This document shows, in pieces, positions 50,397 to 59,243 of a DNA stretch of 64,000 nucleotides. The notes under the pieces were generated by a model, which made no database searches, was not told where the DNA came from, and was given only the letters and a program-made list of their open reading frames with translations. The stretch's first letter is position 1; each line of letters starts with the position of its first letter. The position numbers and the translations under genes were made by a program. Source of the stretch: Mesorhizobium sp. (lineage in GTDB: Bacteria > Pseudomonadota > Alphaproteobacteria > Rhizobiales > Rhizobiaceae); assembly GCA_022833215.1 (NCBI GenBank), contig JAIPUZ010000092.1, forward strand, positions 1 through 64,000. Reading direction: 5' to 3'.

Positions 50397-51038
50397 ATGG
50401 ACGAACGTCAACAGCCAGAGCCGCGCGATGCACAGCCGCGCATCCATCCGACTGCGGAGCTGAAGGGCTGCCGGCTGGAACCTTACGTGGCTATCGCAGA
50501 GCGGGTTGTGCTGCGCGAGGTGACGGTCGGAGCCTTCACCTATTTCGAGCGTCATGCCGAAGCCATCTACACGACGTTGGGCAAGTTCTGCTCAGTGGCC
50601 GCCAATACGCGCATCAACGCGCTGGAGCATCCGATCGAGCGCATCACCCAGCACAAGGTGAGCTACCGCCCCAACGAATATTTCCGCTATCTCGGCGTCG
50701 ATTCCGCCTTTCGGGAACGCCGGCGGGCCGGGCACGTCACCATCGGCCATGACGTGTGGATCGGGCATGGCGCGGTGATCCTGCCTGGCGTGAGCGTGGG
50801 CAATGGCGCGGTGATCGGCGCCAACGCCGTGGTGACGCGCGATGTGGAGCCCTATGCGATCATGGCCGGAGCGCCGGCGCGCCTGCTTCGCTACCGTTTT
50901 GCCGCCGGCATTGCCGCGCGCATCGAAAGGCTGGCGTGGTGGGACTGGCCTGCCGAGAAGATCGGCCGCGCGGTTCCAGACATGCAGGCCATGTCTATCG
51001 AAGACTTTCTCAGACGCTGGGAAGATCCGCAGAGCTGA
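50397..51038 (+). CDS. Left-handed beta-helix acyltransferase, phosphonate-cluster type
   Basis: This 213-residue protein with hexapeptide repeats has an early RLEPYVAIAERVVLREVTVG stretch, then GKFCSVAANTRINALEHP, HVTIGHDVWIGHGAVILPGVSVGNGAVIGANAVVTRDVEPYAIMAGAPARLLRYRF and a C-terminal LAWWDWPAEKI. This arrangement matches the xenobiotic/CatB-like acetyltransferases often found in phosphonate (phn) gene clusters. No phn genes are in the window, so the substrate is open. It follows creA by 55 bases. Confidence 0.82.
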   Translation: MDERQQPEPRDAQPRIHPTAELKGCRLEPYVAIAERVVLREVTVGAFTYFERHAEAIYTTLGKFCSVAANTRINALEHPIERITQHKVSYRPNEYFRYLGVDSAFRERRRAGHVTIGHDVWIGHGAVILPGVSVGNGAVIGANAVVTRDVEPYAIMAGAPARLLRYRFAAGIAARIERLAWWDWPAEKIGRAVPDMQAMSIEDFLRRWEDPQS

Positions 51039-51065
51039 CGTCGCATCTGCGCCGGTAACCATGTC

Positions 51066-51092
51066 TCTTAACGTAAAACATTAGCGTTAAGA
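51066..51092. promoter_or_regulatory. Dyad TCTTAACG...CGTTAAGA upstream of the secreted protein gene
   Basis: Perfect 8-bp arms (51066-51073 and 51085-51092) are separated by 11 AT-rich bases. The dyad is 129 bp upstream of the gene at 51221 and just after the acyltransferase stop. It could be an operator for that gene. The protein that binds it is unknown. Confidence 0.35.
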
Positions 51093-51220
51093 TTCGGTTT
51101 ACAGGTTGTTTTCTGAAATACTGGCAATCTCCAGTTGTGTTTCTTTGCGGAACTCATATCCTGACATCGGAGGTATTCATCTGAGGCGCAAGGACAAACG
51201 GAACAACAGAGGAGAGTGTC

Positions 51221-51607
51221 ATGAACAAGTTCACCGTTATTCTTGCAACCGCAGCCGTTTCTTTCACCGCAGTCAGCGCCCATGCCGGCGGATGGGGTTC
51301 CAAAGGCAACAGCAACAATTCCAGCGGCGGTCTGATCAATGTGGCGCCGGCCGTGGCGCTCGGAGACATCAAGGTTCTGAACGGCCTTTCGATCCTCAAC
51401 AAGTCGCCTATCCTGTCCGGCAACAACACCGTGCTCGGCAATGGCATCCTGAGCGGTATCGGGCTCGGCATTCTGGGCGTCGGGGCAGGCTCCGCCAACT
51501 CGCCGGTGGGCATTTCCGGCGGCGGCAATAGCTATACCGACAACAGCGGCAACAACTTCAACAGCGGCAACGGCAACTCGTCCTACTCCGTGAAGAAGCG
51601 TCGCTAG
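51221..51607 (+). CDS. Gly/Asn/Ser-rich secreted protein of unknown function
   Basis: This 128-residue protein has a signal peptide (MNKFTVILATAAVSFTAVSAHA). The mature region is rich in Gly, Asn and Ser, with a hydrophobic central segment (VLGNGILSGIGLGILGVGAG) and a tail of short Asn/Gly/Ser repeats ending SVKKRR. GAGGAG precedes the ATG. No domain is recognised. Composition suggests an extracellular or surface low-complexity protein. A 180-bp AT-leaning upstream region probably holds its promoter. Confidence 0.72.
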   Translation: MNKFTVILATAAVSFTAVSAHAGGWGSKGNSNNSSGGLINVAPAVALGDIKVLNGLSILNKSPILSGNNTVLGNGILSGIGLGILGVGAGSANSPVGISGGGNSYTDNSGNNFNSGNGNSSYSVKKRR

Positions 51608-51637
51608 ACCAATAAGTCGGATGTCCGGGTCCGGCGG

Positions 51638-51668
51638 CGGGCAGGAGGGTTCGCGTCCTTCCTGCCCG
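51638..51668. terminator. Stem-loop between convergent genes
   Basis: CGGGCAGGA (51638-51646) pairs with TCCTGCCCG (51660-51668). It lies between the stop codons of the Gly/Asn-rich gene and the minus-strand barrel gene. There is no T run on either side, so termination is uncertain. Confidence 0.4.
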
Positions 51669-51722
51669 CATCCGTTCAGGGGAACGGGGAGGGGATGCCA
51701 CGCATTGCCTTGTGGCCGGGCC

Positions 51723-52928
51723 TCATATCTGCGCCCGCAAGCCAATGAAGACATCGGTGGTGCGCTCGCGGATGTCGAGGATGGTCTTGAAGGTCTTCGA
51801 GACATCGACCCGGAATACAGCGCTGAGCGGCGTGGCGAACGCATAGGTCGCCTGTGCATAGAAGCCCCGTCCGCGCTTTTCGTTCTCCATGAGCAGGTTC
51901 TGCTTTACCTCGCGATAGACGCCGGCCGACAGGGCGAGGCGTTCGGTTGCCTTCCAGCCCAGTTCGACTTCGGCGCGGTCGAGCCAGGACGCGAGAGGAT
52001 CGTCGCTGTCGCCGGTCTCGTACCGGCCGAACCATGCGCCGCGCAGTTCGAAATCCTTCAGCAGCGGCATGGAAGCTTTCACATGCCATGCGGGCCTGAT
52101 TTCCGAATAGATGCCCTGCGCACCGCGCAAAGCTTCGGCGCCGAAAGCCATTCCAACCGACAATCCGGCCTCGCTGCGCATCTCCAGCTCGCCCTGTGCG
52201 CCGTAGAGCGCATAGGACAGCGACACGGGCGGTGAGCCGAGCTTCTCGACGGAGGCAAACAGCGCCGAAAGCGATCCTCCGGCCGCCAGCGGCCCGATGG
52301 TGCGCATGACACGCGCCGCGAGCCGGAACTTGTTCACGTCGGGGTCGAGACGGACCGGCAGGATCACATCTTCCTCAAAGCGCGTGCGGCCGGTGGTTTC
52401 GAAGACGTTGGAGGCGTCGAGGACGAGAGCTGTGGCCTCGTCCACGGCGATGCCCATCTGCACCTGCGCCGCCAGGACCTGCTTGAGGGCGCGCGAGCCG
52501 ATCACGAGCGGGCCGAACTCCAGATGATCGCCTTTGCTGATTGCCGACCAGGTCAGCGTGCCGCGCAGTTCCAGCGCGGGCGAAATGCGGCGGAAAGCAT
52601 GCGCCGAGACGGCAATGCTGCGATCGTCCTCAATGGCGATGCGGTCGTGGCGCGTCATCTGGAATTCGGCCGCGATGCCGACATTGGCCTCATCGTTCCC
52701 GATGTCCTGACGCAGCGATCCGCGCAACAGCGTATACCAGTCCGCCACCGCAAATTCGCTGTCCAGCGCATTGCTGGTCCAGTGGCGTTCCAGCGAAGCC
52801 GAGATTTTCGGGCCCGGCTGCTCGGCCAGTGCGGGATCGGCAAGGAAAAGGGCCGGAAAGGCAAGCGCCAGCGTGGGGATCGAAGCCGTAAGTGTCAGTT
52901 GCCGCCTCCGCTTCGGCCTTGTCGCCAT
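51723..52928 (-). CDS. Predicted outer-membrane beta-barrel protein
   Basis: This 401-residue protein has a long basic signal region (MATRPKRRRQLTLTAS) with likely cleavage near ALAEQ. About 370 residues of alternating polar/hydrophobic strands follow, for example RLAARVMRTIGPLAAGGSLSALF and TDVFIGLRAQI at the end. The aromatic and glycine pattern fits a barrel, though the final residue is Ile rather than the usual Phe. No family is recognised. GGGAGAGG precedes ATG 52928. It is divergent from an iron-permease-family gene across about 240 bp. Confidence 0.65.
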   Translation of the reverse strand: MATRPKRRRQLTLTASIPTLALAFPALFLADPALAEQPGPKISASLERHWTSNALDSEFAVADWYTLLRGSLRQDIGNDEANVGIAAEFQMTRHDRIAIEDDRSIAVSAHAFRRISPALELRGTLTWSAISKGDHLEFGPLVIGSRALKQVLAAQVQMGIAVDEATALVLDASNVFETTGRTRFEEDVILPVRLDPDVNKFRLAARVMRTIGPLAAGGSLSALFASVEKLGSPPVSLSYALYGAQGELEMRSEAGLSVGMAFGAEALRGAQGIYSEIRPAWHVKASMPLLKDFELRGAWFGRYETGDSDDPLASWLDRAEVELGWKATERLALSAGVYREVKQNLLMENEKRGRGFYAQATYAFATPLSAVFRVDVSKTFKTILDIRERTTDVFIGLRAQI

Positions 52929-53165
52929 CTTGCCTCTCCCGGTTCCGGGACCCCTTCCGCCGTGCGGGGGTGGCGAGGCGGAAGGGGCCGGAGGTTCCGC
53001 TGAAGCGGAAGGAACAGGCACCATTGCCTGCATGGACGATGATGCGACTGCGTGTCTAAGATGTAGTTTTCATTATTTTCATCTATAAGTTGCATCTGGT
53101 TGTGTTCTGCGCAGTGTGGAACCTATAGCCATGCGCGACGGTTGTTCCGGTGTCGAGGAAACAGC

Positions 53166-53579
53166 ATGCTGGAGAAACCCTTCACCAGAGCCGCCAATGC
53201 GGTCGCCTATGTCACCGGCTTGCCGGTGGCTTTCATCGCCTGCCTTGCGCTCGTGCTCGGATGGGCGGTCAGCGGGCCGTTGTTCGGCTTTTCCGACACA
53301 TGGCAGCTGATCATCAACACCGGGACCACCATCGTTACCTTTCTGATGGTGTTTCTTATCCAGAACACGCAGAATCGCGACGGTGCCGCAATGCAGGCAA
53401 AGCTGGACGAACTGATCCGCATCAGCAATGCGAACAACCGCTTCATCGGCATCGAGCATCTGACCGAGACGGAGGTCGAGGAAATTCGCCGGGCCTGTGA
53501 ACGGGCGGTAAGACGCAAGCCCTCCAGGACCAACGCTTCCCGGCCGGCGACCGGAAAGTCCCGACCGGCCGCCGATTGA
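53166..53579 (+). CDS. Low-affinity iron permease family (FTR-like DUF, PF04120-type) membrane protein
   Basis: This 137-residue protein has two transmembrane helices (about 18-38 and 48-66), with TGLPVAFIACLALVLGWAVSGPLFGFSDTWQLIINTGTTIVTFLMVFLIQNTQNRDGAAMQAKLDELI. This is the signature of the bacterial half-size relatives of yeast Fet4. A basic tail follows. Transport of iron by these small proteins is not established. ATG 53166 follows GAGGAAAC. The AT-rich divergent promoter contains TTTTCATTATTTTCAT, which could be a metal-regulator site. Confidence 0.8.
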   Translation: MLEKPFTRAANAVAYVTGLPVAFIACLALVLGWAVSGPLFGFSDTWQLIINTGTTIVTFLMVFLIQNTQNRDGAAMQAKLDELIRISNANNRFIGIEHLTETEVEEIRRACERAVRRKPSRTNASRPATGKSRPAAD

Positions 53580-53627
53580 CCTTTGCGTTCAGGCAGGCAT
53601 GCTTGGGCAGTCGAACAAGAGGATGTC

Positions 53628-53915
53628 GTGGCGGACTGGATCGAAATCCTGCGCAAGCAGACCGAAACGGGCGAGAAGATGGCGCGCGAGGTGCCCGTGA
53701 TCCTTGAAAATCCGCATGTGACGGAAGCGCAGGTGCGGGCCCTGTTCGACGAACTCGACCGGCAGGCGGAATTCGTCGAGAGCTTGCGCGAGACTCTGGA
53801 GAAGTTCGACCATGATTTTTCGGTGATCGAGGCGGCCGAAAAACTGGAAGAGCGTTTCGGCGATCTCGCCGCAGCGGCTGGCGAAAAGCTGAAAGCCATG
53901 CGTTCAGGCGGATAA
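53628..53915 (+). CDS. Small coiled-coil protein of unknown function
   Basis: This 95-residue acidic protein begins MADWIEILRKQTETGEKMAREV, with two predicted amphipathic helices (about 30-60 and 62-90, EAAEKLEERFGDLAAAAGEKLKAM). GTG 53628 is chosen because AAGAGG lies 5 bases upstream; a TTG 45 bases earlier would add an unlike N-terminus. It converges with uvrD, 13 bases apart. No known domain is recognised. Confidence 0.65.
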   Translation: MADWIEILRKQTETGEKMAREVPVILENPHVTEAQVRALFDELDRQAEFVESLRETLEKFDHDFSVIEAAEKLEERFGDLAAAAGEKLKAMRSGG

Positions 53916-53928
53916 AGCCAGCCGGCCG

Positions 53929-56559
53929 TCAGGCGGCGGTCACGAAACTGTCCAGCACCTTTTTCTGGCCGGCGCGGTCGAAATCGATGGTCAGCTTGTT
54001 GCCGTCGATGGCGGAGACGTTGCCGTTGCCGAACTTCATGTGGAAGACCCGGTCGCCGATCCTGAAGGCGGCCGGCGCGTCGGCCACCGATTTCGCGACC
54101 AGTTCGCCGTCGATGGTGCGGCCCTTGACCGAACCTCTGCCGGCGCCATAGCCGGAATCGGCCTCGCCATAGCCTATGCGTTCGACCGCATGGCCGGAAC
54201 GCGTGCCCCAGTTGCGGCTGGTGGCCTCGGTGCGGTTCTGGCGCGCGCGCTGCCAGCCGGGTGTGGCGTAGGTGCTGGAGAACGCCTGATTGCCCTGATC
54301 GCCCCGTTTGGCATAGCCGCCGGAGGGGGAGCCCACGCTGTCGAAGCGCGATGCGCCGTAAGGGTTGCCGTAGCCGCCGAAGCCCGACCCGCTTTCGTTC
54401 ACCTCGACATGCGCTTCCGGAAGCTCGTCGAGGAAACGGGAAGGGATGGTCGACTGCCACAGGCCGTGGATGCGGCGGTTGGAAACGAACCATATGTGCA
54501 GGTTCTTCTTGGCCCGCGTCAGCCCGACATAGGCGAGGCGGCGCTCTTCCTCGAGGCCGGAGCGGCCACCTTCATCGAGCGCACGCTGATGCGGGAAAAG
54601 ACCTTCCTCCCAGCCGGGCAGGAACACGGTCTCGAATTCAAGTCCCTTGGCCGAATGCAGCGTCATCAGCGAAACGGCGTCGAGGTCCTCGTTCTTGTCG
54701 GCGTCCATGACCAGCGCGACATGTTCGAGGAAGGCGCGCAGGGATTCGTAATCCTCCATGGAGCGGATCAGCTCCTTGAGGTTGTCGAGCCGCGTCGGCG
54801 CATCGGCCGCACGGTCATTCTTCCACATGTCGGTGTAGCCGCTTTCCTCAAGAATTGTTTCGGCCAGCTCCGTATGCGGCGTGGTTTCCAGAAGGTTCTG
54901 CCAGCGGGCGAAATTGGCGGCGACCTCGCGCAACGCTGCCCGCGGTTTCGGCTTCAGCTCGTCGCTTTCCGCCAGAGTCGCGGCGGCCTGCAACATCGGC
55001 ACACCCAGCGCGCGGGCCGTGTCATGCACCTGACGGATGGCGGCTTCGCCGAGACCGCGCTTCGGCACGTTGACGATGCGCTCGAAGGCGAGATCGTCGC
55101 CCGGATTGGCCACGACGCGCAGATAGGCCATCGCGTCGCGGATTTCCTGCCGCTCATAGAAGCGCGGGCCGCCGATGACGCGGTAGTTCAGGCCGATCTC
55201 GATGAAGCGGTCCTCGAAGGAGCGCATCTGGAAGGATGCACGCACCAGAATTGCGATGTCGTTGAGCGCATGCCTGTTGCGCTGCAACGCCTCGATTTCC
55301 TCACCGACCGCGCGGGCTTCCTCGTCGGAATCCCATGCCGCATGGACATTCACCTTCGGATCGTCCGGGTCCGGCTGGTCGGTGAACAGCGTTTTGCCGA
55401 GCCGCCCCTCGTTGTGGGCGATGAGATGGGCGGCGGCGCCGAGAATATGGGCGGTGGAGCGGTAGTTGCGCTCCAGCCGGATCACGGTCGCGCCCGGAAA
55501 ATCCTTCTCGAAGCGCAGGATGTTGTCGACCTCCGCGCCGCGCCAGCCATAGATCGACTGGTCGTCGTCGCCCACACAACAGATATTTATCTGTTGTGTG
55601 GGCTTGTCTTCGCTCACGGGCCGCATCGCCGCCTGCGGCGGCTGGCCCAGCGCCGGCGCGCCGTCGCGCGCTCGGCCTTCGGCCGGTTGGGCGGAGCCGG
55701 TGCGCGGGCGCTGGGCCAGCAGGCGCAGCCACATATATTGCGCGGTGTTGGTGTCCTGATACTCGTCCACCAGAATGTAGCGGAAACGCCTGTGGTACTC
55801 GGCCAGAATATCATGATGGGCGCGGAAGATGCGGATCGGATGCAGGAGCAGGTCGCCGAAATCGCAGGCGTTCAGCGTCGTCAGCCGCGCCTGATAGGCG
55901 CGGTAGAGCTCGCGCCCGCGACCATTGCCGAAGGAGCGGGCGTCGCCCTCGGGAATTTCTTCGGGGCCAAGACCCTTGTTCTTCCAGCCATCGATCATCT
56001 GCGCGAAGGTGCGCGGCGTCCAGCGCTTGTCGTCCAGCCCTTCGGCCTGAATGAGCTGCTTGATCAGGCGGATGACGTCGTCGGTGTCGAGAATGCTGAA
56101 ATCGGAACGCAGGCCGGCGAGCTCCGCGTGACGGCGCAGAAGCTTGACGCCGATGGAGTGGAAGGTGCCGAGCCACGGCATGCCCTCGACCGCTTCGGGA
56201 ACCAGCAGGGCGATGCGCTGCTTCATCTCGCGCGCGGCCTTGTTGGTGAAGGTCACGGCAAGGATCTGCGAGGGAAAGGCGCGGCCGGTGGCGAGGATAT
56301 GGGCGATGCGGGTGGTGAGCACACGCGTCTTGCCGGTGCCCGCGCCCGCCAGAACCAGAACCGGGCCTTCCGTGGTCTCGACAGCCTGCCGCTGTTCGGG
56401 GTTTAGACCGCTCAGATAATCCGGCGGGGCGTTCTGCGCCTGGCGCGCGGCTATGGCGCGCGCGGCGATACCGGAAGGCGCGCCTGCGCTGCCGGAGGCG
56501 GCCGGTGGCCTTGCGCCCGGTTCATCGAAGAAGGGCATATCGTCGGAAAAGCCGGACAT
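53929..56559 (-). CDS. uvrD: UvrD/PcrA-type DNA helicase with an in-frame hairpin-bounded insertion
   Basis: This 876-residue superfamily 1A helicase has Q motif LSGLNPEQRQAV, Walker A LAGAGTGKTRVL (about 71-78), motif Ia AVTFTNKAAREMK, motif II LVDEYQDTN, motif III GDDDQSIYGWRG, RNYRST and the late motif VSLMTLHSAKGLEFETVFLPG. It unwinds DNA in nucleotide-excision and mismatch repair. Between motifs II and III about 35-40 extra residues (about 281-322, Pro/Ala/Arg/Gln-rich) replace the usual two or three. That DNA is bounded by two inverted repeats. The C-terminal Gly/Ser/Tyr-rich linker and Tudor-like tail are normal for rhizobial UvrD. Confidence 0.93.
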   Translation of the reverse strand: MSGFSDDMPFFDEPGARPPAASGSAGAPSGIAARAIAARQAQNAPPDYLSGLNPEQRQAVETTEGPVLVLAGAGTGKTRVLTTRIAHILATGRAFPSQILAVTFTNKAAREMKQRIALLVPEAVEGMPWLGTFHSIGVKLLRRHAELAGLRSDFSILDTDDVIRLIKQLIQAEGLDDKRWTPRTFAQMIDGWKNKGLGPEEIPEGDARSFGNGRGRELYRAYQARLTTLNACDFGDLLLHPIRIFRAHHDILAEYHRRFRYILVDEYQDTNTAQYMWLRLLAQRPRTGSAQPAEGRARDGAPALGQPPQAAMRPVSEDKPTQQINICCVGDDDQSIYGWRGAEVDNILRFEKDFPGATVIRLERNYRSTAHILGAAAHLIAHNEGRLGKTLFTDQPDPDDPKVNVHAAWDSDEEARAVGEEIEALQRNRHALNDIAILVRASFQMRSFEDRFIEIGLNYRVIGGPRFYERQEIRDAMAYLRVVANPGDDLAFERIVNVPKRGLGEAAIRQVHDTARALGVPMLQAAATLAESDELKPKPRAALREVAANFARWQNLLETTPHTELAETILEESGYTDMWKNDRAADAPTRLDNLKELIRSMEDYESLRAFLEHVALVMDADKNEDLDAVSLMTLHSAKGLEFETVFLPGWEEGLFPHQRALDEGGRSGLEEERRLAYVGLTRAKKNLHIWFVSNRRIHGLWQSTIPSRFLDELPEAHVEVNESGSGFGGYGNPYGASRFDSVGSPSGGYAKRGDQGNQAFSSTYATPGWQRARQNRTEATSRNWGTRSGHAVERIGYGEADSGYGAGRGSVKGRTIDGELVAKSVADAPAAFRIGDRVFHMKFGNGNVSAIDGNKLTIDFDRAGQKKVLDSFVTAA
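55571..55602. repeat. Perfect 14-bp hairpin inside uvrD
   Basis: CCCACACAACAGAT (55571-55584) and ATCTGTTGTGTGGG (55589-55602) pair perfectly across ATTT. One arm encodes the conserved ICCVG residues before motif III. The other is the end of the inserted segment, coding PTQQ. Confidence 0.9.
55641..55720. repeat. 14-bp inverted repeat bounding the other side of the uvrD insertion
   Basis: GCTGGCCCAGCGCC (55641-55654) and GGCGCTGGGCCAGC (55707-55720) are perfect inverted copies 52 bp apart. The right arm encodes native LLAQR, and the left arm encodes ALGQ within the insertion. Confidence 0.85.
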
Positions 56560-56744
56560 CGTTCCTGAATGTAGTGATTCGATCCCGAAAGACCAGAAGT
56601 GTAGCCGTTTTGTTCTGTTTTCAGGCTTCGCTTATCCTTCCCGGCGCGCGGCTGCAAGGAAAGCCTGCGACGGACGGAACATTACGCGCCTGGCATCATT
56701 ATCCCTGATTACTCATTCTGGCACTCGAAGTTGGGGGATCAGCT

Positions 56745-59063
56745 TTGGCCATTTTCATCACATGTCTGGTGTTTGCCGTGTCCGGCGCCTGGCTCGGCAT
56801 AGGCGGCATATGGCTCATAACGCTTGGGGGGAGCTGGTATTATGCCATCGTCGGCGCCGTTTTCCTGGTCGTGGCGTGGCTGCTTTACCGGCGGCGCACG
56901 GAAGCGCTGTGGCTGTATGCGTTTTTCGTGCTGGCGACCCTCGTCTGGGCCGTATGGGAGGCCGGCTTCGACTGGTGGTCTCTCGGTGCGCGCGGCGGCA
57001 TCCTCGTGCTGCTTGCCATCTGGTTGCTGATGCCGTTCGTGTTGCGGAAGCTTTCGGGTACCGATGGCCGGGCACCGCTGATATTCGCCGTTCTGGCCTC
57101 GCTCGGCGTGGCGGGATATTCGATGACGACCGACCCGTACGACATCGTGGGAACCCTCCCGGCGGAGAAAGTTACGCCCGAGGGCGCCCTCGGCGCAAAT
57201 TTCCCGGCCGGAGAATGGCACTTCTACGGGCGCAGCCCTTACGGCCAGCGCTATTCGCCGCTGGACCAGATCACGGTCGATAACGTCGACAAGCTCGAGC
57301 TGGCCTGGACCTACCAGACGGGCGATGTGCGCCTGCCAAGCGATGTCACCGAAACGACCTATCAGGTGACGCCGCTCAAGATCGGTGACAATCTCTACAT
57401 CTGCACGCCGCACAACCTCGCCATTGCCGTGGATGCGGCGACGGGCGAGGAGAAGTGGCGCTTCGACCCGCAGATCGGGCCGGAGAACCAGCGGCAGCAC
57501 CAGACCTGCCGTGGTGTTTCCTATTACAGGGATGCGTCGATCGCTGCCGGCGAAGCCTGTGCGGAGCGGGTCTACCTGCCGACCTCCGATGCGCGCCTCA
57601 TCGCCCTCGATGCGGCCACCGGCCAGATCTGCCGCTCCTTCGGCAATGCCGGCATCGTAGACCTGATGGAGCATATGCCGCACCCGAAGGCTGGCTATTA
57701 TTATTCGACCTCGGCTCCGCTGATCGCGCGCGACAAGATCATCGTGGGCGGTGCGGTCAACGACAACTACTCCACGGAAGAGCCGTCCGGGGTCATCCGC
57801 GCCTTCGACGCACGAACGGGCAACGTCGTCTGGGCGTGGGATTCCGGCAATCCCGAGCGCACAGAACCGCTCGGCGATGGCGAGATCTATACGCCGAACT
57901 CACCCAACATGTGGTCGACGGCCAGCGCAGACGAGGAGCTCGGGCTGGTTTACGTGCCGCTCGGCAACCAGACCCCGGACCAGCTCGGCATGGGCCGCAG
58001 CGAGCATGTGGAAAAATACTCGTCCTCGATCACCGCCCTCGACCTCGACACAGGCGAAGTGCGCTGGGTGCGCCAGACGGTGCATCACGACCTGTGGGAC
58101 ATGGATGTGCCGGCGCAGCCCTCGCTGATCGATCTGACGACGGATTCCGGGACGGTCAAGGCGCTGGTCGGCCCGACCAAGCAGGGCGATATCTACGTTC
58201 TGAACCGGGAAACGGGCGAGCCTGTCATTCCCGTCAACGAGGTGCCAGCTCCCGGCGGTGCGATCGAAGGCGACTTCACCGCGCCGACGCAGCCCGTGTC
58301 GGACCTGACCTTCATGCCGAAGCCGCTGACGGGCGCAGACATGTGGGGCGTGAGTCCGTTCGACCAGCTGGCCTGCCGGATCGAGTTCGCCAGACTGCGC
58401 TATGAGGGGCGCTACACGCCGCCTTCCGTACAGGGAACGCTGGTCTATCCCGGCAATTTCGGCACCTTCAACTGGGGCGGCGTGGCGGTCGATCCGGTGC
58501 GGCAGGTCATGTTCGGCATGCCGACCTATCTGGCCTTCAAGTCGCAGCTCGTTCCGCGCGATCAGGTGCCGCCTGCCGATGCGGAAGCGCGCGGCAGCGA
58601 GCAGGGACTCAACCGCAACGAGGGTGCCCCCTATGCCGTGATCATGGGGCCTTTCCTGTCGCCGCTCGGCATACCGTGCCAGTCGCCGCCGTGGGGATAT
58701 GTTGCGGGCGCCGATCTTCGCACCGGCAAGATCGCATACAGGCATCGTAACGGCACGGTCTACGACATGACGCCGCTGCCGCTGCCCTTCAGGGTGGGTG
58801 TTCCGGGCATTGGCGGGCCGATCGTCACAGCCGGTGGGGTCGCATTCCTCGGCGCGGCCGTAGACGATTATCTGCGCGCCTATGACCTCACCAGCGGAAA
58901 GCAGCTCTGGAAGGCGCGTTTGCCGGCGGGCGGCCAGTCCACGCCCATGACCTATACGGCAGGCGACGGCAGCCAGTTCGTCGTCATCGTTGCCGGCGGG
59001 CACGGCTCGGTCGGCACGAAGGCTGGCGACTATGTGCTGGCCTGGAGGTTGCCGAAACAGTAG
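56745..59063 (+). CDS. gcd: Membrane-bound PQQ-dependent glucose dehydrogenase
   Basis: This 772-residue quinoprotein has an N-terminal membrane domain of five helices (about 1-130). An eight-bladed propeller dehydrogenase domain follows, with WHFYGRSPYGQRYSPLDQI, GEEKWRFDPQIG, NMWSTASADEELGLVYVPLGNQTPDQ, HHDLWDMDVPAQPSLIDL and FNWGGVAVDPVRQVMFG. It oxidises glucose to gluconolactone in the periplasm and passes electrons to ubiquinone. The start is a TTG with GGGGGA upstream. No pqq biosynthesis genes are in the window, so cofactor supply is from elsewhere. Confidence 0.94.
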   Translation: MAIFITCLVFAVSGAWLGIGGIWLITLGGSWYYAIVGAVFLVVAWLLYRRRTEALWLYAFFVLATLVWAVWEAGFDWWSLGARGGILVLLAIWLLMPFVLRKLSGTDGRAPLIFAVLASLGVAGYSMTTDPYDIVGTLPAEKVTPEGALGANFPAGEWHFYGRSPYGQRYSPLDQITVDNVDKLELAWTYQTGDVRLPSDVTETTYQVTPLKIGDNLYICTPHNLAIAVDAATGEEKWRFDPQIGPENQRQHQTCRGVSYYRDASIAAGEACAERVYLPTSDARLIALDAATGQICRSFGNAGIVDLMEHMPHPKAGYYYSTSAPLIARDKIIVGGAVNDNYSTEEPSGVIRAFDARTGNVVWAWDSGNPERTEPLGDGEIYTPNSPNMWSTASADEELGLVYVPLGNQTPDQLGMGRSEHVEKYSSSITALDLDTGEVRWVRQTVHHDLWDMDVPAQPSLIDLTTDSGTVKALVGPTKQGDIYVLNRETGEPVIPVNEVPAPGGAIEGDFTAPTQPVSDLTFMPKPLTGADMWGVSPFDQLACRIEFARLRYEGRYTPPSVQGTLVYPGNFGTFNWGGVAVDPVRQVMFGMPTYLAFKSQLVPRDQVPPADAEARGSEQGLNRNEGAPYAVIMGPFLSPLGIPCQSPPWGYVAGADLRTGKIAYRHRNGTVYDMTPLPLPFRVGVPGIGGPIVTAGGVAFLGAAVDDYLRAYDLTSGKQLWKARLPAGGQSTPMTYTAGDGSQFVVIVAGGHGSVGTKAGDYVLAWRLPKQ

Positions 59064-59243
59064 GAACCGGCAAGCCGGCAGGGGATCGGCGGACAAACCG
59101 TCTCCATAAATCCACACCTGCGGGCTTCTCGCGGAGAGCGGGGTCAGTTTGGCCTTGCCCCTCGCGCACGCTCGGTTAAGTCTGTGGGCAATGCCCGTTC
59201 CGGAATCGTCCCGGGGAGTACGGGCGGGTGCAAGGAATGAGGC

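Noticed and set aside
56560-56660. Possible LexA (SOS) box upstream of uvrD
   Set aside because: GTTC occurs but not in the GTTC-N7-GTTC arrangement expected in alphaproteobacteria.
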